Source: Euwallacea fornicatus
Taxonomy: Eukaryota; Arthropoda; Insecta; Coleoptera; Curculionidae
DNA length: 64,000 nt
NCBI RefSeq assembly: GCF_040115645.1
Contig: NW_027096027.1
Span: forward strand, 434,001 to 498,000
Direction: 5' to 3'
The notes under the pieces are model-generated. The model did not search any database, had not been told where the DNA came from, and saw only the letters and a list, made by a program, of their open reading frames with translations. The stretch's first letter is position 1, and each line of letters starts with the position of its first letter. Below, piece by piece: positions 1-13,211 of the stretch. Both the position numbers and the translations under genes were made by a program.

Positions 1-11
1 AAAAATAATGC
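1..11. repeat. Partial monomer at left edge
   Basis: These 11 bases are the end of a poly-A-class linker ending aataatgc, directly before the first complete monomer at 12. The array therefore continues to the left of the window. Confidence 0.9.
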
Positions 12-2219
12 TTTATGTGCTCAAACACTCAAAATGTGTGATTGTTCTAAATTTGAAGCTCGATAACTTCGACAAATGACGACCAAATGTCTTAAACAGA
101 GAGTCAAATTAATCAGCTCGACGAGATCTTTAAGATGACAAAACACATCATGATTGCATCTTGTTGAATTTCAGAGAAAAATATGACTTTATGTGCTCAA
201 ACACTCAAAATGTGTGATTGTTCTAAATTTGAAGCTCGATAACTTCGACAAATGACGACCAAATGTCTTAAACAGAGTGTCAGATTAATCAGCTCGACGA
301 GATCTTTAAGATGACAAAACACATCATAATTGCGTCTTGTTGAATTTCAAAAAAAAATAATGCTTTATGTGCTCAAACACTCAAAATGTGTGATTGTTCT
401 AAATTTGAAGCTCGATAACTTCGACAAATGACGACCAAATGTCTTAAACAGAGAGTCAAATTAATCAGCTCGACGAGATCTTTAAGATGACAAAACACAT
501 CATGATTGCATCTTGTTGAATTTCCAAGAAAAATAGTACTTTATGTGCTCAAACACTCAAAATGTGTGATTGTTCTAAATTTGAAGTTCGATAACTTCGA
601 CAAATGACGACCAAATGTCTTAAACAGAGAGTCAAATTAATCAGCTCGACGAGATCTTTAAGATGACAAAACACATCATGATTGCATCTTGTTGAATTTC
701 AGAGAAAAATAATGCTTTATGTGCTCAAACACTCAAAATGTGTGATTGTTCTAAATTTGGAGCTCGATAACTTCGACAAATGACGAACAAATGTCTTAAA
801 CAGAGAGTCAAGTTAATCAGCTCGACGAGATCTTTAAGATGACAAAACACATCATAACTGCATCTTGTTGAATTTCAAAAAAAAATAATGCTTTATGTGC
901 TCAAACACTCAAAATGTGTGATTGTTCTAAATTTGAAGCTCGATAACTTCGACAAATGACGACCAAATGTCTTAAACAGAGAGTCAAATTAATCAGCTCG
1001 ACGAGATCTTTAAGATGACAAAACACATCATGATTGCATCTTGTTGAATTTCCAAGAAAAATAGGACTTTATGTGCTCAAACACTCAAAATGTGTGATTG
1101 TTCTAAATTTGAAGCTCGATAACTTCGACAAATGACGACCAAATGTCTTAAACAGAGTGTCAGATTAATCAGCTCGACGAGATCTTTAAGATGACAAAAC
1201 ACATCATGATTGCATCTTGTTGAATTTCCAAGAAAAATAGTACTTTATGTGCTCAAACACTCAAAATGTGTGATTGTTCTAAATTTGAAGCTCGAAAACT
1301 TCGACAAATGACGACCAAATATCTTAAACAGAGTGTCAAATTAATCAACTCGACGAGATCTTTAAGATGGCAAAACACATCATGATTGCATCTTGTTGAA
1401 TTTCCAAGAAAAATAGTACTTTATGTGCTCAAACACAAAAAATGTGTGATTGTTCTAAATTTGAAGCTCGAAAACTTCGACAAATGACGACCAAATGTCT
1501 TAAACAGAATGTCAAATTAATCAACTCGACGAGATCTTCAAGATGGCAAAACACATCATGATTGCATCATGTTGAATTTCAGAGAAAAATAGGACTTTAT
1601 GTGCTCAAACACTCAAAATGTGTGATTGTTTTAAATTTGGAGGTCGATAACTTCGACAAATGACGACCAAATGTCTTAAACAGAGTGTCACATTAATCAA
1701 CTCGACGAGATCTTTAAGATGACAAAATACATCATGATTGCATCTTGTTGAATTTCCAAGAAAAATAGTACTTTATGTGCTCAAACACTCAAAATGTGTG
1801 ATTGTTCTAAATTTGAAGCTCGATAACTTCGACAAATGACGACCAAATGTCTTAAACAGAGAGTCAAATTAATCAGCTCGACGAGATCTTTAAGATGACA
1901 AAACACATCATAACTGCATCTTGTTGAATTTCAAAAAAAAATAATGCTTTATGTGCTCAAACACTCAAAATGTGTGATTGTTCTAAATTTGAAGCTCGAT
2001 AACTTCGACAAATGACGACCAAATGTCTTAAACAGAGAGTCAAATTAATCAGCTCGACGGGATCTTTAAGATGACAAAACACATCATGATTGCATCTTGT
2101 TGAATTTCAGAGAAAAATAGGACTTTATGTGCTCAAACACTCAAAATGTGTGATTGTTCTAAATTTGAAGTTCGATAACTTCGACAAATGACGACCAAAT
2201 GTCTTAAACAGAGTGTCAG
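1..2219. repeat. Segment left of the large duplication; mixed monomers with hybrid linkers
   Basis: About 12.5 monomers that are not part of the 37-kb duplication visible here. They are a mixture of the classes found further right. Three linkers are unusual. Before 188 a cagag-type linker ends atatgac. Before 716 a cagag-type start joins a poly-A-type end (aatgc). Before 1068 a ccaag-type start joins a cagag-type end (aggac). The monomers at 1244 and 1420 are of the class otherwise typical of 24-39 kb (A at 53, G at 127, AA at 18-19 in the second). They carry changes I did not see elsewhere, such as aaatatctt near 1321 and tcatgttg near 1568. Confidence 0.75.
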
Positions 2220-4635
2220 ATTAATCAGCTCGACGAGATCTTTAAGATGACAAAACACATCATAATTGCGTCTTGTTGAATTTCAAAAAAAAATAATGCT
2301 TTATGTGCTCAAACACTCAAAATGTGTGATTGTTCTAAATTTGAAGCTCGATAACTTCGACAAATGACGACCAAATGTCTTAAACAGAGAGTCAAATTAA
2401 TCAGCTCGACGAGATCTTTAAGATGACAAAACACATCATGATTGCATCTTGTTGAATTTCCAAGAAAAATATTACTTTATGTGCTCAAACACTCAAAATG
2501 TGTGATTGTTCTAAATTTGAAGTTCGATAACTTCGACAAATGACGACCAAATGTCTTAAACAGAATGTCAAATTAATCAGCTCGACGAGATCTTTAAGAT
2601 GACAAAACACATCATAATTGCATCTTGTTGAACTTCAGAGAAAAATAGGACTTTACGTGCTCAAACACTCAAAATGTGTGATTGTTCTAAATTTGAAGCT
2701 TGATAACTTCGACAAATGAGGACCAAATGTCTTAAACAGAGAGTCAAATTAATCAGCTCGACGAGATCTTTAAGATGACAAAACACATCATGATTGCATC
2801 TTGTTGAATTTCCAAAAAAAATAGTACTTTATGTGCTCAAACACTCAAAATGTGTGATTGTTTTAAATTTGGAGGTCGATAACTTCGACAAATGACGACC
2901 AAATGTCTTAAACAGAGTGTCACATTAATCAACTCGACGAGATCTTTAAGATGACAAAACACATCATGATTGCATCTTGTTGAATTTCCAAGAAAAATAG
3001 TACTTTATGTGCTCAAACACTCAAAATGTGTGATTGTTTTAAATTTGGAGGTCGATAACTTCGACAAATGACGACCAAATGTCTTAAACAGAGTGTCAGA
3101 TTAATCAGCTCGACGAGATCTTTAAGATGACAAAACACATCATAATTGCGTCTTGTTGAATTTCAAAAAAAAATAATGCTTTATGTGCTCAAACACTCAA
3201 AATGTGTGATTGTTCTAAATTTGAAGCTCGATAACTTCGACAAATGACGACCAAATGTCTTAAACAGAGAGTCAAATTAATCAGCTCGACGAGATCTTTA
3301 AGATGACAAAACACATCATGATTGCATCTTGTTGAATTTCAGAGAAAAATAGGACTTTATGTGCTCAAACACTCAAAATGTGTGATTGTTCTAAATTTGA
3401 AGCTCGATAACTTCGACAAATGACGACCAAAAGTCTTAAACAGAGTGTCAGATTAATCAGCTCGACGAGATCTTTAAGATGACAAAACACATCATAATTG
3501 CGTCTTGTTGAATTTCAAAAAAAAATAATGCTTTATGTGCTCAAACACTCAAAATGTGTGATTGTTTTAAATTTGGAGGTCGATAACTTCGACAAATGAC
3601 GACCAAATGTCTTAAACAGAGTGTCACATTAATCAACTCGACGAGATTTTTAAGATGACAAAACACATCATGATTGCATCTTGTTGAATTTCCAAGAAAA
3701 ATAGTACTTTATGTGCTCAAACACTCAAAATGTGTGATTGTTCTAAATTTGATGTTCGATAACTTCGACAAATGACGATCAAATGTCTTAAACAGAGAGT
3801 CAAATTAATCAGCTCGACGAGATCTTTAAGATGACAAAACACATCATGATTGCATCTTGTTGAATTTCCAAGAAAAATAGTACTTTATGTGCTCAAACAC
3901 TCAAAATGTGTGATTGTTCTAAATTTGATGTTCGATAACTTCGACAAATGACGACCAAATGTCTTAAACAGAGAGTCAAATTAATCAGCTCGACGAGATC
4001 TTTAAGATGACAAAACACATCATGATTGCATCTTGTTGAATTTCCAAGAAAAATAGTACTTTATGTGCTCAAACACTCAAAATGTGTGATTGTTCTAAAT
4101 TTGGAGCTCGATAACTTCGACAAATGACGAACAAATGTCTTAAACAGAGAGTCAAGTTAATCAGCTCGACGAGATCTTTAAGATGACAAAACACATCATA
4201 ACTGCATCTTGTTGAATTTCAAAAAAAAATAATGCTTTATGTGCTCAAACACTCAAAATGTGTGATTGTTCTAAATTTGAAGCTCGATAACTTCGACAAA
4301 TGACGACCAAATGTCTTAAACAGAGAGTCAAATTAATCAGCTCGACGAGATCTTTAAGATGACAAAACACATCATGATTGCATCTTGTTGAATTTCAGAG
4401 AAAAATAGGACTTTATGTGCTCAAACACTCAAAATGTGTGATTGTTCTAAATTTGAAGCTCGATAACTTCGACAAATGACGACCAAATGTCTTAAACAGA
4501 GTGTCAGATTAATCAGCTCGACGAGATCTTTAAGATGACAAAACACATCATAATTGCGTCTTGTTGAATTTCAAAAAAAAATAATGCTTTATGTGCTCAA
4601 ACACTCAAAATGTGTGATTGTTCTAAATTTGAAGC

Positions 4636-4648
4636 TCGATAACTTCGA
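4636..4648. other. Short dyad, TCGA repeated with 5-nt loop (per-monomer)
   Basis: Monomer positions 49-61 hold two TCGA sequences separated by taact, a weak inverted repeat. In the 24-39 kb class the T at position 53 is A. This lengthens the arms to TCGAA and TTCGA around a 3-nt loop, for example at 24700-24712. It includes two of the five CpGs. It could form a small hairpin or a protein site, but no function is shown. Confidence 0.6.
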
Positions 4649-4692
4649 CAAATGACGACCAAATGTCTTAAACAGAGAGTCAAATTAATCAG

Positions 4693-4730
4693 CTCGACGA
4701 GATCTTTAAGATGACAAAACACATCATGAT
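4693..4730. other. Cluster of three dyads in the monomer
   Basis: Monomer positions 106-143 hold ctcgacgag (4-bp arms, 1-nt centre), immediately followed by atctttaagat (5-bp arms, 1-nt centre), and then the perfect palindrome atcatgat. Short dyads are common in centromeric satellites and have been linked to non-B DNA. Some variants break them: cataattgc removes the last one, and gatttttaag (near 3648 and 27582) weakens the second. The AGATCT site overlaps the first two. Confidence 0.6.
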
Positions 4731-6347
4731 TGCATCTTGTTGAATTTCCAAGAAAAATAGTACTTTATGTGCTCAAACACTCAAAATGTGTGATTGTTCT
4801 AAATTTGAAGTTCGATAACTTCGACAAATGACGACCAAATGTCTTAAACAGAATGTCAAATTAATCAGCTCGACGAGATCTTTAAGATGACAAAACACAT
4901 CATAATTGCATCTTGTTGAACTTCAGAGAAAAATAGGACTTTACGTGCTCAAACACTCAAAATGTGTGATTGTTCTAAATTTGAAGCTTGATAACTTCGA
5001 CAAATGAGGACCAAATGTCTTAAACAGAGAGTCAAATTAATCAGCTCGACGAGATCTTTAAGATGACAAAACACATCATGATTGCATCTTGTTGAATTTC
5101 CAAAAAAAATAGTACTTTATGTGCTCAAACACTCAAAATGTGTGATTGTTCTAAATTTGATGTTCGATAACTTCGACAAATGACGACCAAATGTCTTAAA
5201 CAGAGAGTCAAATTAATCAGCTCGACGAGATCTTTAAGATGACAAAACACATCATGATTGCATCTTGTTGAATTTCCAAGAAAAATAGTACTTTATGTGC
5301 TCAAACACTCAAAATGTGTGATTGTTTTAAATTTGGAGGTCGATAACTTCGACAAATGACGACCAAATGTCTTAAACAGAGTGTCACATTAATCAACTCG
5401 ACGAGATCTTTAAGATGACAAAACACATCATGATTGCATCTTGTTGAATTTCCAAGAAAAATAGTACTTTATGTGCTCAAACACTCAAAATGTGTGATTG
5501 TTTTAAATTTGGAGGTCGATAACTTCGACAAATGACGACCAAATGTCTTAAACAGAGTGTCACATTAATCAACTCGACGAGATCTTTAAGATGACAAAAC
5601 ACATCATGATTGCATCTTGTTGAATTTCCAAGAAAAATAGTACTTTATGTGCTCAAACACTCAAAATGTGTGATTGTTCTAAATTTGATGTTCGATAACT
5701 TCGACAAATGACGACCAAATGTCTTAAACAGAGAGTCAAATTAATCAGCTCGACGAGATCTTTAAGATGACAAAACACATCATAATTGCATCTTGTTGAA
5801 TTTCCAAGAAAAATAGTACTTTATGTGCTCAAACACTCAAAATGTGTGATTGTTTTAAATTTGGAGGTCGATAACTTCGACAAATGACTACCAAATGTCT
5901 TAAACAGAGAGTCAAATTAATCAGCTCGACGGGATCTTTAAGATGACAAAACACATCATGATTGCATCTTGTTGAATTTCAGAGAAAAATAGGACTTTAT
6001 GTGCTCAAACACTCAAAATGTGTGATTGTTCTAAATTTGAAGTTCGATAACTTCGACAAATGACGACCAAATGTCTTAAACAGAGTGTCAGATTAATCAG
6101 CTCGACGAGATCTTTAAGATGACAAAACACATCATAATTGCGTCTTGTTGAATTTCAAAAAAAAATAATGCTTTATGTGCTCAAACACTCAAAATGTGTG
6201 ATTGTTCTAAATTTGAAGCTCGATAACTTCGACAAATGACGACCAAATGTCTTAAACAGAGAGTCAAATTAATCAGCTCGACGAGATCTTTAAGATGACA
6301 AAACACATCATGATTGCATCTTGTTGAATTTCCAAGAAAAATATTAC

Positions 6348-9339
6348 TTTATGTGCTCAAACACTCAAAATGTGTGATTGTTCTAAATTTGAAGTTCGAT
6401 AACTTCGACAAATGACGACCAAATGTCTTAAACAGAATGTCAAATTAATCAGCTCGACGAGATCTTTAAGATGACAAAACACATCATAATTGCATCTTGT
6501 TGAACTTCAGAGAAAAATAGGACTTTACGTGCTCAAACACTCAAAATGTGTGATTGTTCTAAATTTGAAGCTTGATAACTTCGACAAATGAGGACCAAAT
6601 GTCTTAAACAGAGAGTCAAATTAATCAGCTCGACGAGATCTTTAAGATGACAAAACACATCATGATTGCATCTTGTTGAATTTCCAAGAAAAATAGTACT
6701 TTATGTGCTCAAACACTCAAAATGTGTGATTGTTTTAAATTTGGAGGTCGATAACTTCGACAAATGACGACCAAATGTCTTAAACAGAGTGTCACATTAA
6801 TCAACTCGACGAGATCTTTAAGATGACAAAACACATCATGATTGCATCTTGTTGAATTTCCAAGAAAAATAGTACTTTATGTGCTCAAACACTCAAAATG
6901 TGTGATTGTTTTAAATTTGGAGGTCGATAACTTCGACAAATGACGACCAAATGTCTTAAACAGAGTGTCAGATTAATCAGCTCGACGAGATCTTTAAGAT
7001 GACAAAACACATCATAATTGCGTCTTGTTGAATTTCAAAAAAAAATAATGCTTTATGTGCTCAAACACTCAAAATGTGTGATTGTTCTAAATTTGAAGCT
7101 CGATAACTTCGACAAATGACGACCAAATGTCTTAAACAGAGAGTCAAATTAATCAGCTCGACGAGATCTTTAAGATGACAAAACACATCATGATTGCATC
7201 TTGTTGAATTTCAGAGAAAAATAGGACTTTATGTGCTCAAACACTCAAAATGTGTGATTGTTCTAAATTTGAAGCTCGATAACTTCGACAAATGACGACC
7301 AAAAGTCTTAAACAGAGTGTCAGATTAATCAGCTCGACGAGATCTTTAAGATGACAAAACACATCATAATTGCGTCTTGTTGAATTTCAAAAAAAAATAA
7401 TGCTTTATGTGCTCAAACACTCAAAATGTGTGATTGTTTTAAATTTGGAGGTCGATAACTTCGACAAATGACGACCAAATGTCTTAAACAGAGTGTCACA
7501 TTAATCAACTCGACGAGATTTTTAAGATGACAAAACACATCATGATTGCATCTTGTTGAATTTCCAAGAAAAATAGTACTTTATGTGCTCAAACACTCAA
7601 AATGTGTGATTGTTCTAAATTTGATGTTCGATAACTTCGACAAATGACGATCAAATGTCTTAAACAGAGAGTCAAATTAATCAGCTCGACGAGATCTTTA
7701 AGATGACAAAACACATCATGATTGCATCTTGTTGAATTTCCAAGAAAAATAGTACTTTATGTGCTCAAACACTCAAAATGTGTGATTGTTCTAAATTTGA
7801 TGTTCGATAACTTCGACAAATGACGACCAAATGTCTTAAACAGAGAGTCAAATTAATCAGCTCGACGAGATCTTTAAGATGACAAAACACATCATGATTG
7901 CATCTTGTTGAATTTCCAAGAAAAATAGTACTTTATGTGCTCAAACACTCAAAATGTGTGATTGTTCTAAATTTGGAGCTCGATAACTTCGACAAATGAC
8001 GAACAAATGTCTTAAACAGAGAGTCAAGTTAATCAGCTCGACGAGATCTTTAAGATGACAAAACACATCATAACTGCATCTTGTTGAATTTCAAAAAAAA
8101 ATAATGCTTTATGTGCTCAAACACTCAAAATGTGTGATTGTTCTAAATTTGAAGCTCGATAACTTCGACAAATGACGACCAAATGTCTTAAACAGAGAGT
8201 CAAATTAATCAGCTCGACGAGATCTTTAAGATGACAAAGCACATCATGATTGCATCTTGTTGAATTTCAGAGAAAAATAGGACTTTATGTGCTCAAACAC
8301 TCAAAATGTGTGATTGTTCTAAATTTGAAGCTCGATAACTTCGACAAATGACGACCAAATGTCTTAAACAGAGTGTCAGATTAATCAGCTCGACGAGATC
8401 TTTAAGACGACAAAACACATCATAATTGCGTCTTGTTGAATTTCAAAAAAAAATAATGCTTTATGTGCTCAAACACTCAAAATGTGTGATTGTTCTAAAT
8501 TTGAAGCTCGATAACTTCGACAAATGACGACCAAATGTCTTAAACAGAGAGTCAAATTAATCAGCTCGACGAGATCTTTAAGATGACAAAACACATCATG
8601 ATTGCATCTTGTTGAATTTCCAAGAAAAATAGTACTTTATGTGCTCAAACACTCAAAATGTGTGATTGTTCTAAATTTGAAGTTCGATAACTTCGACAAA
8701 TGACGACCAAATGTCTTAAACAGAATGTCAAATTAATCAGCTCGACGAGATCTTTAAGATGACAAAACACATCATAATTGCATCTTGTTGAACTTCAGAG
8801 AAAAATAGGACTTTACGTGCTCAAACACTCAAAATGTGTGATTGTTCTAAATTTGAAGCTTGATAACTTCGACAAATGAGGACCAAATGTCTTAAACAGA
8901 GAGTCAAATTAATCAGCTCGACGAGATCTTTAAGATGACAAAACACATCATGATTGCATCTTGTTGAATTTCCAAAAAAAATAGTACTTTATGTGCTCAA
9001 ACACTCAAAATGTGTGATTGTTCTAAATTTGATGTTCGATAACTTCGACAAATGACGACCAAATGTCTTAAACAGAGAGTCAAATTAATCAGCTCGACGA
9101 GATCTTTAAGATGACAAAACACATCATGATTGCATCTTGTTGAATTTCCAAGAAAAATAGTACTTTATGTGCTCAAACACTCAAAATGTGTGATTGTTTT
9201 AAATTTGGAGGTCGATAACTTCGACAAATGACGACCAAATGTCTTAAACAGAGTGTCACATTAATCAACTCGACGAGATCTTTAAGATGACAAAACACAT
9301 CATGATTGCATCTTGTTGAATTTCCAAGAAAAATAGTAC
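6348..9339. repeat. 22-monomer higher-order repeat, second unit, truncated after 17 monomers
   Basis: This block follows the first unit monomer by monomer (2476 pairs with 6348, 2652 with 6524, 4764 with 8636, 5292 with 9164). It leaves it in the chimeric monomer at 9340. One difference is the linker after the tacgtg monomer: G at 6688 gives ccaag, where the first unit has ccaaa. The monomer at 8108 carries a private change (acaaagcac at 8239), which copy 2 shares. Confidence 0.8.
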
Positions 9340-11275
9340 TTTATGTGCTCAAACACTCAAAATGTGTGATTGTTTTAAATTTGGAGGTCGATAACTTCGA
9401 CAAATGACGACCAAATGTCTTAAACAGAATGTCAAATTAATCAGCTCGACGAGATCTTTAAGATGACAAAACACATCATAATTGCATCTTGTTGAACTTC
9501 AGAGAAAAATAGGACTTTACGTGCTCAAACACTCAAAATGTGTGATTGTTCTAAATTTGAAGCTTGATAACTTCGACAAATGAGGACCAAATGTCTTAAA
9601 CAGAGAGTCAAATTAATCAGCTCGACGAGATCTTTAAGATGACAAAACACATCATGATTGCATCTTGTTGAATTTCCAAGAAAAATAGTACTTTATGTGC
9701 TCAAACACTCAAAATGTGTGATTGTTCTAAATTTGGAGCTCGATAACTTCGACAAATGACGAACAAATGTCTTAAACAGAGAGTCAAGTTAATCAGCTCG
9801 ACGAGATCTTTAAGATGACAAAACACATCATAACTGCATCTTGTTGAATTTCAAAAAAAAATAATGCTTTATGTGCTCAAACACTCAAAATGTGTGATTG
9901 TTCTAAATTTGAAGCTCGATAACTTCGACAAATGACGACCAAATGTCTTAAACAGAGAGTCAAATTAATCAGCTCGACGAGATCTTTAAGATGACAAAAC
10001 ACATCATGATTGCATCTTGTTGAATTTCAGAGAAAAATAGGACTTTATGTGCTCAAACACTCAAAATGTGTGATTGTTCTAAATTTGAAGCTCGATAACT
10101 TCGACAAATGACGACCAAATGTCTTAAACAGAGTGTCAGATTAATCAGCTCGACGAGATCTTTAAGACGACAAAACACATCATAATTGCGTCTTGTTGAA
10201 TTTCAAAAAAAAATAATGCTTTATGTGCTCAAACACTCAAAATGTGTGATTGTTCTAAATTTGAAGCTCGATAACTTCGACAAATGACGACCAAATGTCT
10301 TAAACAGAGAGTCAAATTAATCAGCTCGACGAGATCTTTAAGATGACAAAACACATCATGATTGCATCTTGTTGAATTTCCAAGAAAAATAGTACTTTAT
10401 GTGCTCAAACACTCAAAATGTGTGATTGTTCTAAATTTGAAGTTCGATAACTTCGACAAATGACGACCAAATGTCTTAAACAGAATGTCAAATTAATCAG
10501 CTCGACGAGATCTTTAAGATGACAAAACACATCATAATTGCATCTTGTTGAACTTCAGAGAAAAATAGGACTTTACGTGCTCAAACACTCAAAATGTGTG
10601 ATTGTTCTAAATTTGAAGCTTGATAACTTCGACAAATGAGGACCAAATGTCTTAAACAGAGAGTCAAATTAATCAGCTCGACGAGATCTTTAAGATGACA
10701 AAACACATCATGATTGCATCTTGTTGAATTTCCAAAAAAAATAGTACTTTATGTGCTCAAACACTCAAAATGTGTGATTGTTCTAAATTTGATGTTCGAT
10801 AACTTCGACAAATGACGACCAAATGTCTTAAACAGAGAGTCAAATTAATCAGCTCGACGAGATCTTTAAGATGACAAAACACATCATGATTGCATCTTGT
10901 TGAATTTCCAAGAAAAATAGTACTTTATGTGCTCAAACACTCAAAATGTGTGATTGTTTTAAATTTGGAGGTCGATAACTTCGACAAATGACGACCAAAT
11001 GTCTTAAACAGAGTGTCACATTAATCAACTCGACGAGATCTTTAAGATGACAAAACACATCATGATTGCATCTTGTTGAATTTCCAAGAAAAATAGTACT
11101 TTATGTGCTCAAACACTCAAAATGTGTGATTGTTTTAAATTTGGAGGTCGATAACTTCGACAAATGACGACCAAATGTCTTAAACAGAGTGTCACATTAA
11201 TCAACTCGACGAGATCTTTAAGATGACAAAACACATCATGATTGCATCTTGTTGAATTTCCAAGAAAAATAGTAC
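7932..11275. repeat. 10-monomer tandem duplication (1,760-bp period)
   Basis: Monomers from 7932 (ggagctc, gaac, caagtt, cataactgc) to 9340 recur ten monomers later, from 9692. The repeat of the T-to-C change in aagacgac at 8408 and again at 10168 shows that the two blocks share a recent ancestor. The 8239 change is present only in the first block, so it arose later. The second block runs on through 10396 (gaagttcg), 10572 (tttacgtg), 10748 and 10924. Copy 2 has the same structure, with the marker at 48710 and 50470, so this event is older than the 37-kb duplication. Confidence 0.8.
9340..9515. repeat. Chimeric monomer (tttt/ggaggtc left half, gaatgtc right half)
   Basis: The left half has the tgttttaaa and ggaggtcg forms, which are nearly always followed by gagtgtcacatt and caactc. 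Here the right half instead has gaatgtc, cagctc, cataattgc and gaacttc, as in the monomer at 2476. The switch lies between monomer positions 51 and 90. It marks the exit from the second 22-mer unit. Its counterpart in copy 2 starts at 49642. Confidence 0.8.
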
Positions 11276-13211
11276 TTTATGTGCTCAAACACTCAAAATG
11301 TGTGATTGTTCTAAATTTGATGTTCGATAACTTCGACAAATGACGACCAAATGACTTAAACAGAGAGTCAAATTAATCAGCTCGACGCGATCTTTAAGAT
11401 GACAAAACACATCATAATTGCATCTTGTTGAATTTCCAAGAAAAATAGTACTTTATGTGCTCAAACACTCAAAATGTGTGATTGTTTTAAATTTGGAGGT
11501 CGATAACTTCGACAAATGACGACCAAATGTCTTAAACAGAGTGTCAGATTAATCAGCTCGACGAGATCTTTAAGATGACAAAACACATCATAATTGCGTC
11601 TTGTTGAATTTCAAAAAAAAATAATGCTTTATGTGCTCAAACACTCAAAATGTGTGATTGTTCTAAATTTGAAGCTCGATAACTTCGACAAATGACGACC
11701 AAATGTCTTAAACAGAGAGTCAAATTAATCAGCTCGACGAGATCTTTAAGATGACAAAACACATCATGATTGCATCTTGTTGAATTTCAGAGAAAAATAG
11801 GACTTTATGTGCTCAAACACTCAAAATGTGTGATTGTTCTAAATTTGAAGCTCGATAACTTCGACAAATGACGACCAAAAGTCTTAAACAGAGTGTCAGA
11901 TTAATCAGCTCGACGAGATCTTTAAGATGACAAAACACATCATAATTGCGTCTTGTTGAATTTCAAAAAAAAATAATGCTTTATGTGCTCAAACACTCAA
12001 AATGTGTGATTGTTTTAAATTTGGAGGTCGATAACTTCGACAAATGACGACCAAATGTCTTAAACAGAGTGTCACATTAATCAACTCGACGAGATTTTTA
12101 AGATGACAAAACACATCATGATTGCATCTTGTTGAATTTCCAAGAAAAATAGTACTTTATGTGCTCAAACACTCAAAATGTGTGATTGTTCTAAATTTGA
12201 TGTTCGATAACTTCGACAAATGACGACCAAATGTCTTAAACAGAGAGTCAAATTAATCAGCTCGACGAGATCTTTAAGATGACAAAACACATCATGATTG
12301 CATCTTGTTGAATTTCCAAGAAAAATAGTACTTTATGTGCTCAAACACTCAAAATGTGTAATTGTTTTAAATTTGGAGGTCGATAACTTCGACAAATGAC
12401 GACCAAATGTCTTAAACAGAATGTCAAATTAATCAACTCGACGAGATCTTTAAGATGGCAAAACACATCATGATTGCATCTTGTTGAATTTCAGAGAAAA
12501 ATAGGACTTTATGTGCTCAAACACTCAAAATGTGTGATTGTTCTTAATTTGAAGCTCGATAACTTCGACAAATGACAACCCAATGTCTTAAACAGAGAGT
12601 CAAATTAATCAGCTCGACGAGATCTTTAAGATGACAAAACACATCATGATTGCATCTTGTTGAATTTCCAAGAAAAATAGTACTTTATGTGCTCAAACAC
12701 TCAAAATGTGTGATTGTTCTAAATTTGGAACTCGATAACTTCGACAAATGACGAACAAATGTCTTAAACAGAGTGTCAAATTAATCAACTCGACGAGATC
12801 TTTAAGATGACAAAACACATCATGATTACATCTTGTTGAATTTCAGAGAAAAATAGGACTTTATGTGCTCAAACACTCAAAATGTGTGATTGTCATAAAT
12901 TTGAAGCTCGATAACTTCGACAAATGACGACCAAATGTCTTAAACAGAATGTCAAATTAATCAACTCGACGAGATCTTTGAGATGACAAAACACATCATA
13001 ATTGCATCTTGTTGAATTGCAAAAAAAAATAATGCTTTATGTGCTCAAACACTCAAAATGTGTGATTGTTCTAAATTTGAAGCTCGATAACTTCGACAAA
13101 TGACGACCAAATGTCTTAAACAGAGAGTCAAATTAATCAGCTCGACGAGATCTTTAAGATGACAAAACGCATCATGATCGCATCTTGTTGAATTTCCATG
13201 AAAAATAGTAA

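Larger units (their letters stand above)
4588..4763. repeat. Representative satellite monomer (commonest form, 176 bp)
   Basis: This monomer serves as the reference for monomer coordinates 1-176 used in this annotation. It opens with the anchor tttatgtgctc (1-11). Variable sites are 18-19 (TC or AA), 25, 29, 36 (C or T), 45-50 (the gaagctc block and its variants), 53 (T or A), 64, 69, 72, 90-91 (gagagtc, gagtgtc or gaatgtc), 97-98, 105 (G or A), 127 (A or G), 141 (G or A), 147 (A or G), and the A-rich linker at 161-176. CpGs lie at 50, 59, 69, 108 and 111. An AGATCT hexamer (BglII site) at 113-118 is in nearly all monomers. Linker classes are ccaagaaaaatagtac, cagagaaaaataggac, a poly-A form ending in taatgc, and ccaaaaaaaatagtac. 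Confidence 0.95.
2476..6347. repeat. 22-monomer higher-order repeat, first unit (3,872 bp)
   Basis: The unit starts after the rare tattac linker. It contains two copies of a marker trimer: a gaagttcg monomer with gaatgtc, then a monomer beginning tttacgtg with gcttg and gagg, then one after a ccaaaaaaaatag linker. The tttacgtg monomers are at 2652 and 4940, which are 13 monomers apart. The next is at 6524, nine further on, giving a 13+9 arrangement. The second unit begins at 6348 with the same tattac linker. In copy 2 the same unit is at 39610-43481. Confidence 0.85.

Noticed and set aside
4693..4712. Rho-independent terminator or riboswitch hairpin
   Set aside because: Arms are only 4-5 bp with 1-nt centres, they recur in every monomer, and no gene lies nearby.
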